Below, one piece after another: positions 21,296 to 33,061 of a stretch of 64,000 bases of DNA. Both the position numbers and the translations under genes were made by a program. Under the pieces are notes generated by a model. That model made no database searches, was not told the DNA's origin, and was given only the letters and a program-made list of their open reading frames with translations. The stretch is from Argentina anserina (lineage: Eukaryota; Streptophyta; Magnoliopsida; Rosales; Rosaceae), in assembly GCF_933775445.1 (NCBI RefSeq), contig NC_065876.1:21886001-21950000 (forward strand), read 5' to 3'. Within the stretch, counting starts at the first letter, position 1. Every line of letters starts with the position of its first letter.

Positions 21296-22594
21296 ATGGG
21301 TAATTGCGCTAGCGAACCGAAGACCAATGATTCTGCATCACTAGCACCTGTTCTAAAGAATGAAGAGTATTCAACACAACCTGATTATGACCACGCGAAT
21401 AAGCAACCATCTCTTGGGGCCTTGCTTAAGGAGGTATGATTTACCATCATGATCTAATTCTTTCCTCTTTTCCAAAATGAATTCTAGGTCTTTATGTACG
21501 TAATCTTCAAAATTAAAAACATAGGAATACAAAGAGGGTTTTCTTAATAATGATAGCCCTCGTTGCAAACATTGTAAAAGAGAACATGCATGTACGATAA
21601 TCTTACCAGCCTATCAAATCTAACGAAGAGCCTTGCTTATTTATTTTTTTAAAGAAAATGGTCGAGCTAAGTAGTTTTGCAATATAAACACTTCATCTTC
21701 ACGGATGTTTCTAACCTTAGGGTTTCACTCTACTACTTTGATCTGACATTGTGTGGTTTTTACGAAACTAGTTTTGAATTACATTGATTATATTTTTATA
21801 GGAAAATGAGGATTCCTCATTTCCTCGTGATCAATTAGTCACACAAATAATGAGAATTCCTTGTTATTGCACAAATCTTTTAATTTACGAAGAAAGCACT
21901 TTACTATACACACCAATACATCTTCACATTACCTCAACTAATGCTCAAATGACGACCCACACATTGTAATGATTGACAGGAAGAAGAGAAAGCAGTTCTG
22001 ATTCCATCAAAGCCAAAAGAAACAGAAGTAGTAATTGAGCCAAAAATGACGAAGGTCGACGTTGAGCCCATAGAAGAAAAAGGACAAGAAAAACCTAAAC
22101 TTGTGACCGAAATGAAAGAGAAGATATGTGTCGACCAAGTTAAAGCACCTGAAGCAGAAACAACATCAGTATTAGCAGCTGTAGTTGCCCATGAAGACAA
22201 AGTAGTCGATGAGGATAAGAAACTAGCTGAAGAGACCACCGAGATTAAGAAACCAGTAAAAGAGATCGAAGATATCAAGAAATTAGCAGAAGAGATCAAC
22301 GATATCAATAAACCACTAGAAGAAATCGTTGAAATCAAGAAACCGGCGGAAGAGATTGTTGAAATTAAGAAATTAGCAGAAGATAATGTTGATATCGAGA
22401 AACTAGTAGAAGAAATAAAAGAAGGTAACAAAAAACCATATGAAGAGATTAACGAGATGAAGAAAATTGAAGAAGTCAAGGAGATAAAGAAACCTGAAGA
22501 GATTAACGAGCAAAATAAACCCAAAGAAAGGGGTGTCGAGATTGAAAAAGCAGTGAAGTATGATCAAATGATAGAAAAAAAGCCAGATAATTAA
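21296..22594 (+). CDS. Predicted N-myristoylated Glu/Lys-repeat protein
   Basis: Two exons: 21296-21433 (46 codons, ends GAG|GTATGA) and 21980-22594 (starts after TTGACAG), joining in phase 0 for about 250 residues. The protein starts MGNCASEPKTNDSASLAP; Gly2 with Asn3, Cys4 and Ser6 is a good N-myristoylation signal, and Cys4 a possible palmitoylation site, suggesting membrane attachment. Exon 1 ends QPSLGALLKE. Exon 2 is dominated by a degenerate 10-11 residue repeat of the type EI..IKKLAEEI, a highly charged, probably helical or disordered tail. Function unknown. The second gene at 26587 has the same design (MGN start, SIGSLLSA at the exon 1 end, phase-0 intron) and is probably a diverged tandem paralogue. 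Confidence 0.75.
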
Positions 22595-22926
22595 ATGATT
22601 AAGAAATATGTCGTTGTGAGTTTGTAATTGAATTCTACTAGAAAATATATAAACATGTGTGTTTCTATTGTTTTGAAGGGAAAGCTATTGGATGTGTTGG
22701 TCATTGTGGTTTATGAGATCTATACAATTGATTTTTATAGTTTGTAGTAATTGAAAATGTTCGAATTGAAACATATATACACATGAGGACATGCAACTAA
22801 AACGAAGTACATGCATTTGATGTATGTGAGGAGGTCAACCAAGAATGACAATAAATTGAATAACGTACCCAATAATGAGTGTATATAATTAACTATATAC
22901 ATCCAGTATTTTATTTTTGTGACTTA

Positions 22927-23834
22927 GGGGGTGTATTCAAGTAAGATTCTATAAGATTATTTTGTATTTTAAAAATCTTTTGAAATTTTGTGGTATTCAA
23001 TTAAGATTTTAAATAATTCATTGAAATCTCAAGATATTCAATTTAGATTTCAAAAATTCCTATGAATTCTGGTGGTATTTAAAAATAGATTGATTTTGAA
23101 TGATTTCATTTATTAGTTGATTTTGTTTTGAAGTGTTTTTACACCATATCATGCTTTTTAGAAATCAAGCATCTAGACATGAGATTTTGATTCTCTCTCT
23201 CTCTCTCAATAAGATCGAAAAAAATTATGTTCTTAATCATGTGTTTTATTTTAATTGCTCAAATAAATTTTCCGAGTTTTTCTTATGATTTGTATAATTG
23301 GTGTAGGCAAAAAAGAAATGATGGTTGTTTTTATAATTGTACTAATAGTTGTTTTGCTAAAAAATCAATTGTATAACAATCGAATTTCAGATTTTAGAAT
23401 ACTATTGAATGTTAATTGGGTGTAAGTTGATAAAATTGTTATTATATTTCTGATCTTCATTCAAGATAGTTGCACCTTTGTGATATTGATCTTGTACCTT
23501 TGTTTTATTGATGCTTATGGAAGTTTATAGAATTGAATCAAACTCATGTGACTTTAGGATTATGTAAAAATGAGATATTAATCCCTAATAATACATATGG
23601 ATGTTTGTTATTGCTTAACATGCATGTATAAAATTAATAAGGATATAAGTAACTAGTAAATCTTACCAACATACCATCGTAAAATCTATTAAATTCTTTC
23701 AAATATAATACAATAGATTATACTCAAATTCATACGGAGTTTAAATAATCCATGGATTCTGCAATTCAGTAAGACTCCACGAATTATAAGAACTCAAACA
23801 AAATCATTTGAAATCTAGATTGAATACTAGTCCC
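22927..23834. mobile_element. Possible non-autonomous TIR element
   Basis: Left end GGGGTGTATTCAAGTAAGATT and right end GATTGAATACTAGTCCC are imperfect inverted repeats (shared core GTATTCAA/TTGAATAC), with 'attcaa.tagattt' phrases repeated just inside both ends. No ORF. I could not find a clear target duplication, so class and exact ends are uncertain. Confidence 0.45.
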
Positions 23835-25442
23835 AGCTTTTCAATTTCTATGTAGCTTGATGATAACATAGACTCATTTGTTCTTCATGGAGTGAATATT
23901 GTAATTTCTAATTTTGTGTGAGTCCAACTCCGTTCCAATCACCGTTCATTGGCTTAGGATTAGAAGAAAGATCAAACTACTCAAACGATCTCTCTGTGAT
24001 CCTCTTTAAAATATATCGAGCCACCCATAATTCATTATGTACTTGCATCTCATAGAATGACCAACTTAAAATTTTCACAACCTTGTCATCACTCCACTAT
24101 TGGTTCTTGCATATAAGCAAGTTGCCTTGTAATAAGCTTCAACAATGTCATAGCCAAATGCTTTGTTAGCGGCAGCTTCAATATTCCAGTCCCTGAGGAC
24201 AGAGACACATATTAGCCACTTAGTGGCCCTTCACTTTTTTGGGACAAGGTGTAATCCTTCCCCAAACCATACAAGAGCATTTCAACAACAACAACATTAG
24301 CCACTTAGTTGCAGGCATGCATGAAATCTCTTGTTTGTTAGAATTGGTTCTCCGGTCAGGCTATAAGTATCACACATAACCAAGGTTTAGTTGTCTCTCC
24401 TAGATTAGGCATTGATAATGTTCATTGTCTTCATTTGTAACTTTGCTCGTGCTGTACCCATTTTAGTTTTATTTGGAAAGCTTTGAGAGGTCAGGAATAG
24501 ATCCTGGTACGCATAACCCTTACTTTGCCTCTTAGAGCAGTTTCATATATAATTTATGTTACAATGCTGGAAACACACAAAAAACTTGAGAAATATATGT
24601 TTCAGTTTCTTCAAGTGATAACGAAGGGTGAGCTTTTATATTGATACCTCCAAAAGTAATATTTGGATATTGATGTTGACCTTTTCAACTCACGAATAAT
24701 TACTAATAAAGACACATAATATATTAATTAAATAATATCAATAAATATTTGTTTAAGAGAAATGTGACAACACAAATAAAGTTAATGTCATTATACCAAA
24801 ACAGTTTAACTAAGAAAAGGAAATATATTAAATTAATATAATGAAATTGAGGATAGCTAATTATATACTCATTTACCCCATCATCCAGTATGTTAACCCA
24901 ATCAACCATCGATTACGGTACATAATATGGAACCTAGCTAAGTGTCAACGAGTATTATTTTGCTCCAAATTGTATAATCATACTTGCATAATCTAACTCA
25001 AATATTCCCACCATCTTCAAAATTTTATCAAAGAAAATGAAATTTATATATATTTTTTTGTGTATGAATATATAGATATATATACACTATTATATTTGTT
25101 GGGATAATTTAACTTTATGTTCTTAAGATTCAAACAATTAAGGAGGTTTAATATTAAATTTGAAGGTACAAAAAGTTTCTAAAAATAAATATTTGTTGAT
25201 TTTTTATTGGATTACAGGCATTATTCCACGCAAATAGCATTTTTGTTATTTGTAAAAGAGAATGCATGGGATGTCTATTAAGCAAGGATGTATAATAGCT
25301 AGCTGTTTTTGGAGATTGAATTGAAATTCCCTTACTGAGGAGACACATCTAGCAATAGCAATAAAAAATTAACTAGTTACGATGTATGTCGTACAGAAGT
25401 AAACTTTGGTGTATATTAATATATTTGATTGATAAATAAAAG
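23835..25442. other. Intergenic, AT-rich, no gene seen
   Basis: No coherent ORF, repeat array or RNA gene was recognised. Short open frames on either strand have no protein-like composition. Confidence 0.5.
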
Positions 25443-26185
25443 AGAGAAATTTTATTCACACATACCTAAATACTAGATACACACCTCATTTTTAATACAC
25501 AATTACCTTTTATATTTTTACAATTTATTAGATACACACCCCTAAAATATTTTAAATGCCCTAATTTAAAATACACATCCTATCTACTATATACACATCC
25601 TTTTTTTCTTCTACAATACACAAACAACATTCATTTCAAAAATAAAATTCAAAGGTGCATATATTCATCTATTCATACATTTTTAAAATAATCAAAAGTT
25701 GAAAACCTCAATAAGCACAACTTATTATTTAGTCGATGTTGAAGATTAACAATTCTATTCATATATGAACTCATTTGTTCATTGTTTTGTCATTAATTTC
25801 CTCAATCATGAGCAAGTTTGTAATTTATTTAGTTAATGTCATGTACAATTTTTAAATTAGGTTAAATAAATAAATCAAATGTATTATGATTGAAATAGTT
25901 TAAGGTAAACTAATTATGAACTATGACATAACTTCCATTTGTAATAGAAATGGAAAGGGAAAAGAAATAAAATTTAATTGAAATAATTTATTAATCCATT
26001 ATAGAATTTCCATTCATAGTAAATTTAGAAAGGGAAAGTGAAATGTTTTTGCAAATTTGCAACTTATATTATAAAACAGTAAATGTATATTTTGGTTGAT
26101 TAACAAACCTACAAAATCTAATATTGGGTGTAAGAAAAAAGGGATGTGCATCTAGTTTTTTGAGATTTGTGAATAAAATTTCTCT
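25443..26185. mobile_element. MITE-like inverted-repeat element (743 bp)
   Basis: Perfect 18-bp terminal inverted repeat: AGAGAAATTTTATTCACA at 25443 and its complement TGTGAATAAAATTTCTCT ending at 26185. The interior is AT-rich and non-coding, with repeated 'TAGATACACACC'-like phrases near the left end. Target duplication is not clear in this AT-rich context, so superfamily is not assigned. Confidence 0.65.
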
Positions 26186-26586
26186 AATTAAATATAGAGC
26201 AATACAAGATACAATGAATCATATTCTAACTTTGAATTATAATATTCCATAAGGTTTCTCTCATCTTGTGCAAGTTTTTACGTACATGAATTTTTTTTTT
26301 GTGGATATGTATACATACATTGGATGATTCAACTAATTTTACCATAAACATGTTCATAGAAAGACAGACCATTTAGGGTAGTTATAGTTATATACAATGA
26401 TTCATAATCATTCATTAACCAAGGATGACCAAAAAGGTAAAGAATATACATGTTAATATTGATTCTAGGAAAGTTTAGAATTGCATGAAAATTAGGAAAC
26501 TTTTCTACATATATACAATTGGCCCCTTGGCCTATATCATTATAACATTCTCCTCACAAATTGGATGTTAATCGTTTTGTCGTATG

Positions 26587-27100
26587 ATGGGCAATAATAT
26601 GGGATGCGGTTGCAGTGATAGAGACGATGTAATCAAATCAGTAGCAGCAGCTAAAGATCCAAACAGTAATATCAATAAGCCAAAGGAACAAGAAGAAGCA
26701 GAAGCAGAAGGAACCGAAGCTTTGCACAAAGTGCAGACTGGCCCTGATAAGTCTATTGGATCCTTGCTCAGTGCGGTACAAATCAAACTTCACAGTCTCA
26801 TATTTTACAAGTAATTTACATATGATTCAATTAAATAAATTAGTATTTTGGTGAAGGGATACTCTAAGTTTTAATACTTTGAATAATCATCTTTATGCAA
26901 GGTTGAAAAACAAACGAGATAACTAGAAAATCACGATTTACAAGAGCGGATAATTTTCAAAGTTTTAACGCTCTCACTTTTAACATTCTGCATACTTGCC
27001 TCCCTTTTTTAATGATCAGAATGGGCTTCCCCACGTAGAGATTAAGACTCTAGAGCTGGTTGGAGATGGCATATCAAATCAAATTACCATCATTGTTTGA
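26587..27100 (+). CDS. Small predicted N-myristoylated protein, paralogue of the 21296 gene
   Basis: Two exons: 26587-26775 (ends SIGSLLSA, GCG|GTACAA) and 27020-27100 (after GATCAG; NGLPHVEIKTLELVGDGISN then QITIIV and stop), phase 0, about 89 residues. Three candidate starts lie in frame: 26584 (MMGNN), 26587 (MGNNMGCGCS) and 26599 (MGCGCS). The last two both place Gly at position 2, and MGCGCS adds two possible palmitoylation cysteines. The layout matches the neighbouring gene (acidic middle KEQEEAEAEG, S.G.LL at the splice), but the long repeat tail is absent. It could be a short functional paralogue or a degenerating copy. Function unknown. Confidence 0.55.
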
Positions 27101-29573
27101 TTCTCAAATTCATTCTCCACCCTCACTCAGGCTAATTAATCTTGTTACATATACTATCAGAGATTACCTATGATATCCCTATGAGCCCATTGAGAACTCA
27201 ATATAACTCATTTTTATTTCGTCATCGTATTACCTTTTAAACCCACGTTCATTCTTGAGTTATTTTTTGATCCATTGTTAAGTTGTTAACATCTTAGATT
27301 CTCAGCCTTTATACATAATATGGGATGTGTGATTTATGGTTTTCCAAAGATAGTTTTTTTTTTTTTGAAATGGGATTTGGAACCCAGCCTAGTTAGGAGG
27401 CTCAATCCCGTGTCGGAATCCGTTCATTACTAAAGCACTTCTTGTATTTTGATTAATTTTACCTCTATAGTCGGTATCATACTTTACCTTACGTATTCAT
27501 TATTTTAGAAAATGGGAATTGGATCCCAATGTTTTTTCCTGAATATGTACTCGAATTACAATATACTAGGGCTAGAATTATAGTGGGTGACTTGATTAAA
27601 TGAGAATTTTTTAATTAAATAATTGAGTTTAAATTGTTATGGTACACCTTTAGCTGGAGCCAATTAAGAGTTTGGCATAATGGTATTTCATATGATATAT
27701 AAGCAATCATTTGAAACAAAAAATAATATTGGAGCATGAAATTAATATTAGTTTCTCCAAACCCTAATTACATATACACAACCTCTACAGATTGAAGAAA
27801 TGAGAGCACAAGTTTCAAATAACAAACCAGACCAAGCAACGCAAAAGAATAAGGCATCTGAAGGCCATGACCGTTCAGCACTTGAGTGAGAAGAATCAGT
27901 AATAAACAGTAATTTAGAGCATTATAGTACAAAACAACTCGGAGCTTAACACGTCTTATGGTCTCCATTTTGATCTCCAACTATACTCGTTTTGAACAAG
28001 TTGTAGTATCCAGTTCAATTTGATGGCGGTCTAGGTTTCTTGATATTATATTAAGTAACAAATTGTGTTTTTGCTTCTTACTAAGTATTTAAAAGATCAT
28101 GTTGAATTCATTATAGATAATTATTACATTCGTACACGGTGTATCTATAAGATCTAGGGCATGAGTATATATAGCACTTAATATTTATATTAGTTTTAAG
28201 GGAAAAACCATGGAGTATACCACCTATTTGAAGATTGAGGAACTAGGATGAATATGTGAAGAACGATAACTTTCTACTGTTTCACTTGAATATATTCAAA
28301 CTCCTAATTCCACATAGATCGAAATCTAGAGCTTATTTCCAATTTTCCTCATCTAAACAAAGAAACCCGTATCAAATTAATACAAAAACAAACCCTATAT
28401 GTGAAAAAATTTCAAGTAGCCTTATAGAGTAGTTTTATTTCTTCGACTTCATCATAGCTTCCAAGGAAAATTGAGGATTTTTCATGTATCTTCCTTGGAA
28501 ACAGATCAAGTGCCTGCAAATAAGTTAACTTGTTATTAATATATTACAGTAACACCTATACGTCGATGAATTTAAACTCTTTATGGTCTTATTTGTGGTG
28601 CAAATACAAATAAAGCAGTTAACAATATATTGATATATACTCGTTTCTTGCCAGTAAAAGATTGCCCTCTTGCTTGCTCAACCAGATAGGACATTGGGAA
28701 AACTTCAGAAAGAACCTTGTTTCATAAGAATTGCATTACATTCAATTGCTTACTTTTCGGTTAAAACTGGTCTCTAAATCAATTATGTGCATCTATTGTC
28801 ATCAAAACCAAATGTTTTTCTTTATGTATGTGGCATGAGAAAACTTTAACTCTAATCAAAATGCATAAATAGATTCTTGTTATATGTAGAAAAAATTTGG
28901 GTTTCCCATTTGGGTTTTTCTTGTTACCAGGGTATAAAAAAATGCTACCGTATAATAATGTTCTATGAACATTAGCAACCATGCTACAGTATTGTAAGCA
29001 GTAGCAATTGTGTCTGTTATTAATAGTTAACAAATATGTGAATCACAAGTAGGTTTTACAGATCGATACTCAAGTAGGCAAAATCTGATGGATGTACTTA
29101 ACAAATTAGCCTCGCATGGAAAATACGTCTTAGGCAATGACATGATATTAAACTAATACCTTCCAATGTATCTGAGAGATTTGGGAGATGAACCATCTGT
29201 AGGGAACTTGCAATTTGTCACATATCTAGAAAAATAACAAACAATTACAAGTTCTTTTACTTTATGAATTAGTTTTAGCATACATTTCAACTCTTTACGA
29301 GAGCATAAATGGAACATACTCAGTAGATTGTTTATCCCAGTTTTTTGCATTTCCTTCATTTACTGAGTAGATCTTTTCCTTCTTTGGAATTTGTAAAAAT
29401 TTACATAACTAGAATAAAAAGCTTTACTCATTGTGATCTCTGGTTTCTATACAACTTTGGAATTGTAACTTATAACCTGCAAAACTTATCACTTATCAGC
29501 TAAAGATAACTGTAAAGAGATAAAGGCAAGTAATAATATAGATTTTTCATATATAATAATATATTTGTTCTTT

Positions 29574-29619
<46 letters not shown>

Positions 29620-30484
29620 TACATGCAACTCAACCACATTAATTAGAACTTAAAAAAAAAAACTTCAGATGAGTATTCATACCTTATCTTAGGGTGTGTT
29701 AATATAAATTCTCCTAGGCCTGAAAATGGTGTACGTTGTTACTTCAATGGTGGAAATTGATCCCACACTACCATGGATCAGGAAAAAGTCCATTCTACCA
29801 CATCAATTATATTAGGAACTTCGCTAGAAACATGAAACTCTATATTAATATTATAGGAATATTATCACTAAAATTATTATGTTTCAAACACTTATTTGGT
29901 CATTGCAATGCCTTGGTTTGCTTCCTGGTGTTGTTGAAGCTTCTCTAGCAAAGACCGTGAATAGATTTGTGGAAAACAGACGGTGCAAGTAGTAGCACCT
30001 TTATTAGTAAAGTCGACACTTAAAATGACGCTTAAAGTTATAGAAGACTGGAACACTGGAAATGAATTGAACTCAAAAGCGGATTTAGGATCCCAAAACT
30101 CTCTAGGCTAATTATAAGTGTAATGTTTTATTTTACTTTTTTTGTAACCATTTTTTGAAGTATATAAGACTTATCAATTGAAATTTCCATATAAGGCACA
30201 CTGATGCAAGTGTAGACCTATATGAAATTAATGCAATGCATGTTAGTAAAAATGTAGAAAATTGGAAAACTAAACTAATGAAAGAAAATATTTTAGATCC
30301 AAAAAAATATTTGAAAGAAAATATTCTAAACAAGAAAAGTGTTTTCTTCGGAAAAAAATAATACAAGAAAGAGAAGTGAAGAAAAACACATCCTTGAATC
30401 TAATGAAGCCTAACCAAAGAAGAAAGGAAGAAAGCCTATCCAAAACACACTATTATTTAATTATTTTCAATTTCGGTCATCGCT
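27101..30484. other. Intergenic; small minus ORF and TA microsatellite
   Basis: A 70-codon minus ORF (27980-27768, MEIKMETIRRVKLRVVLYYN, then a hydrophobic LNYCLLLILL and a second hydrophobic stretch) might encode a small two-span membrane protein, but no relatives are recalled and support is weak. A (TA)n microsatellite of about 22 units occupies 29575-29618. Nothing else was identified. Confidence 0.4.
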
Positions 30485-30533
30485 AAAACGACGTCGCTTT
30501 TGCTAATGTGAGTCGGTACGCGACCTATAAAAA
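30485..30533 (+). promoter_or_regulatory. Core promoter of QCR6 copy 1
   Basis: TATA box TATAAAAA at 30526-30533, with AAAACGACGTCGCTTTT (an ACGTCG-type palindromic element often seen near plant housekeeping genes) 25 bp upstream at 30485-30501. The first transcribed exon would begin about 25-30 bp further on and end at CA|GTAAGC (30578). Confidence 0.6.
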
Positions 30534-31013
30534 CGCAGTTTCTCCTCCATTCGTTTTAGTCTACGAGCTTTCGATTCAGTAAGCCCCCTCTCTTTCTCCT
30601 CTAGATTCACTTCGATCCCTCATCTTATTATTTCAATCAACACCGGCTACCTCCATGAATCTACGATTTTTTTGCTTCTGTGTTTTCGATTGATTCAATT
30701 TTCTGATCTATTCATTGGGTCTTTGTTCTAGTTTCCATCTCTTTTGGGTTTTCGCTTCAGATTCCATTTGTTTTTTCTTCTGTTGATCTGGAAATGCTAG
30801 ATTAACTGAACTGAATGTTGCCTTAAGATCTAGTTGGTGTTCCACTTTAGGGTTTTAAGTCATGTGTATTACGTTTTTATTTCATACTTTCTTGTCCAAT
30901 TTAGGGTATTTATTTTGCTGTTGTTCTGTTGATGCAGTTAGGTTGCTTGGAGGCTCTGTCGTGCCGATTTTCGTGTCTTCTCAGCTTGTCTCTCTTTCTC
31001 TGTATATTTGCTT

Positions 31014-33061
31014 ATGTAAGTGCGCTAGTTCTGTTTTGTTGATAACATCTAATTATTGTTTTCGCTGCATATGGTTGCACTTCCACACATAAGTGTCCGA
31101 AAGGCAGTTGAGTAGTTCTTAATTGTTTCGTGTCTGTTTATTTAATGCCTGGTACCGTGGTTCAACCTGCACCTATATATTTCTTGTCTTTTTCGCTCTC
31201 CAATTGTTGCTTCCACCGGTTTCTGTAGAGTAGGGCCTCCCTCTTTCTGCAACAGATTGAGAAAGTGTGTGCGTTGATTTGACATACGTGACTCTTTCTT
31301 CCCTGTTAGAATAGGTGAATGCTACAAGGTAGCACCCTGCAACCCCTTAGTGTTGCTGTCTAAGATAAGTGACGACTTCGATCTTGTGTACATTTGATAG
31401 AATCAGAAAGAGAGCGGTCTAGGACGTTGGTAATGTTAGATATGCAACGATGCCAAATTAGTTGACCATTTTTGTGGTAAAAGACCAAGTTTTATTATCC
31501 TCTGGGGAGCTGGATTTTTACGCGTGTAAGAGATTGGGTACGGACATTGATCAACTAATTTTGATGTGCATATCAACTCTTGGTCTTCAGATTAGTTAAT
31601 TTTAAAGCCAAGCCCTGGTTTTCTGGTGACTTTTTTTTTTGTTATTGGGTAGATACTTTTAAACATCTATCAGAGAAACAGAAAACACAGTCTGGTCCTT
31701 CATTTGTTTAAATTCTTTTAAACATGAACAAAGCTAGGTTCAGCTTCGTTATATCATAAAGACTTCTGAGGAATAGGAGGCGAATGATAAGCTCTTACAT
31801 CTTAATCCTGTTATTTAAACATCCTGTGGTTCAAACAGAACCTTTAGTATCATGAGCCTTTGGTTCGATAAATTTGTGGCGTACAAAAAGAGTGCTGTTT
31901 TATAACATGGTGTATTGAATCTTTCGCGTTTTATCTTGTGGAGTCTCAGTGGAATTGTTTTTGTAATGTCATTCAACACTTTTCATCCCGTATCACAGCC
32001 AGCATCTGTTTTTGCAATGTGATTACACTTCTTCTCATATCACAGCCTGCATCCCTTTCTGTGCTTCATAGGTTGCATGCTTGTATGGTTGCAAGTTATT
32101 TTCCACTCATTATTAATTCTTAAACTATATAGGGCGGACGAGGAACCTGTTGATCAAAAAAAGTACCTTGAAGACTCCTGCAAGCCGAAATGTGTGAAAC
32201 AATGGCTCTCCCTTCAGGTATTTTGCAGCATTTCGGACATTTGTAGTTTAAAATGTTGCCAGGAAAAGAATTGTCTGGTTGAAGAACACAATGTTTTCTT
32301 TATTTTATATTTTTATTTCTTTTTTGTTTATTTTGTTATTTGAATACGAATCTAGTAGTGAAATATTTAAACTTGGAAACTCATTGTTGGCAAATGATAA
32401 GTCCTACATGTTGTACAAACAAGAGCGGTAGTCACTGAAGGTGGTTGAGGTTTTTTCCTTTGGCCAGTCTGAAGCTTGACGTCTTTCATACTGAAAAAAA
32501 TTAGGAATTTTTTTTTATACTTCCATTGGATACATGATTTACAAAAGGTAGTCACTGGTGGTTGAGGTGATTGCTAAAGTAGCTTTTCCTTTGGCCGGTC
32601 TGAGGCTTGAGGTCTTTTATACTGAAAGAATTATTGGAAATTTGTTGATTCTTTTTCTTTGACTTTACCAAGTGCGTCTCTTTGTTTACTGGAAATTGAC
32701 TGGTGGTGAACTGTAATACATGGCAAACTTGAATGTTGTTACATGTACATAACCCAAAACATTTAGAGAGATATATATGGGTTAGTAAATTAGATGTTAT
32801 TGCTCAAATCAGCTGTAAACAGTATACCTCATATATACGGTGTCTTTTCATAATCTTAACAGGATTGCGGTAAGAGGATCCAAGGTGATGAAACCGGCCA
32901 CAAGCATTGTACTGGACAATATTTTGATTTCTGGTCTTGTGTCGACAAATGTGTAAGTTTTGCTAAAACATTCTCCAATGCAGGTTATATGTACTCCTGT
33001 ACTTTTGCTAAAGCATTCTCCAATGCAGGTTGCACCAAAGCTCTTTACGAAGCTGAAATGA
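31014..33061 (+). CDS. QCR6: Cytochrome b-c1 complex subunit 6 (hinge protein), copy 1
   Basis: Small acidic subunit of mitochondrial complex III that sits at the cytochrome c1 / cytochrome c contact. Coding exons: AT at 31014-31015, then 32133-32217, 32863-32952 and 33029-33061, giving 69 residues. The start codon is split: exon ...CTTAT|GTAAGT joins TATAG|GGCGGACG to make ATG GCG GAC. The protein is M-ADEEPVDQKKYLEDSCKPK, then QDCGKRIQGDETGHKHCTGQ, YFDFWSCVDKC and VAPKLFTKLK. The hinge-family cysteines (CKPKC, DC, HKHC, WSCVDKC), which form disulfides, are all present. Non-coding exons precede (to 30578, and 30938-31015). The last intron is only 76 nt and contains a duplicated acceptor. A second copy lies at 59293-60902. 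Confidence 0.88.
32958..33031 (+). repeat. Duplicated 3' splice-site segment in the last intron of QCR6 copy 1
   Basis: TTTTGCTAAA.CATTCTCCAATGCAGGTT occurs at 32958 and 33003, a 45-bp period. The two CAG acceptors are 45 nt (15 codons) apart and in frame. Use of the first would leave an intron of 31 nt, below the usual plant minimum, so the second is the likely site. Confidence 0.85.

Noticed and set aside
21934..22524. Minus-strand 196-codon Ser/Ile/Phe-rich ORF
   Set aside because: Exact antisense of the Glu/Lys repeat exon of the MGN gene; the repeat period explains the open frame.
29575..29618. (TA)n tract as a possible regulatory or structural element
   Set aside because: Ordinary dinucleotide microsatellite with no adjacent gene feature.
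32953..32983. Proximal acceptor giving a 31-nt last intron in QCR6 copy 1
   Set aside because: Below the usual minimum size for plant introns; the distal acceptor gives 76 nt and the expected protein end.
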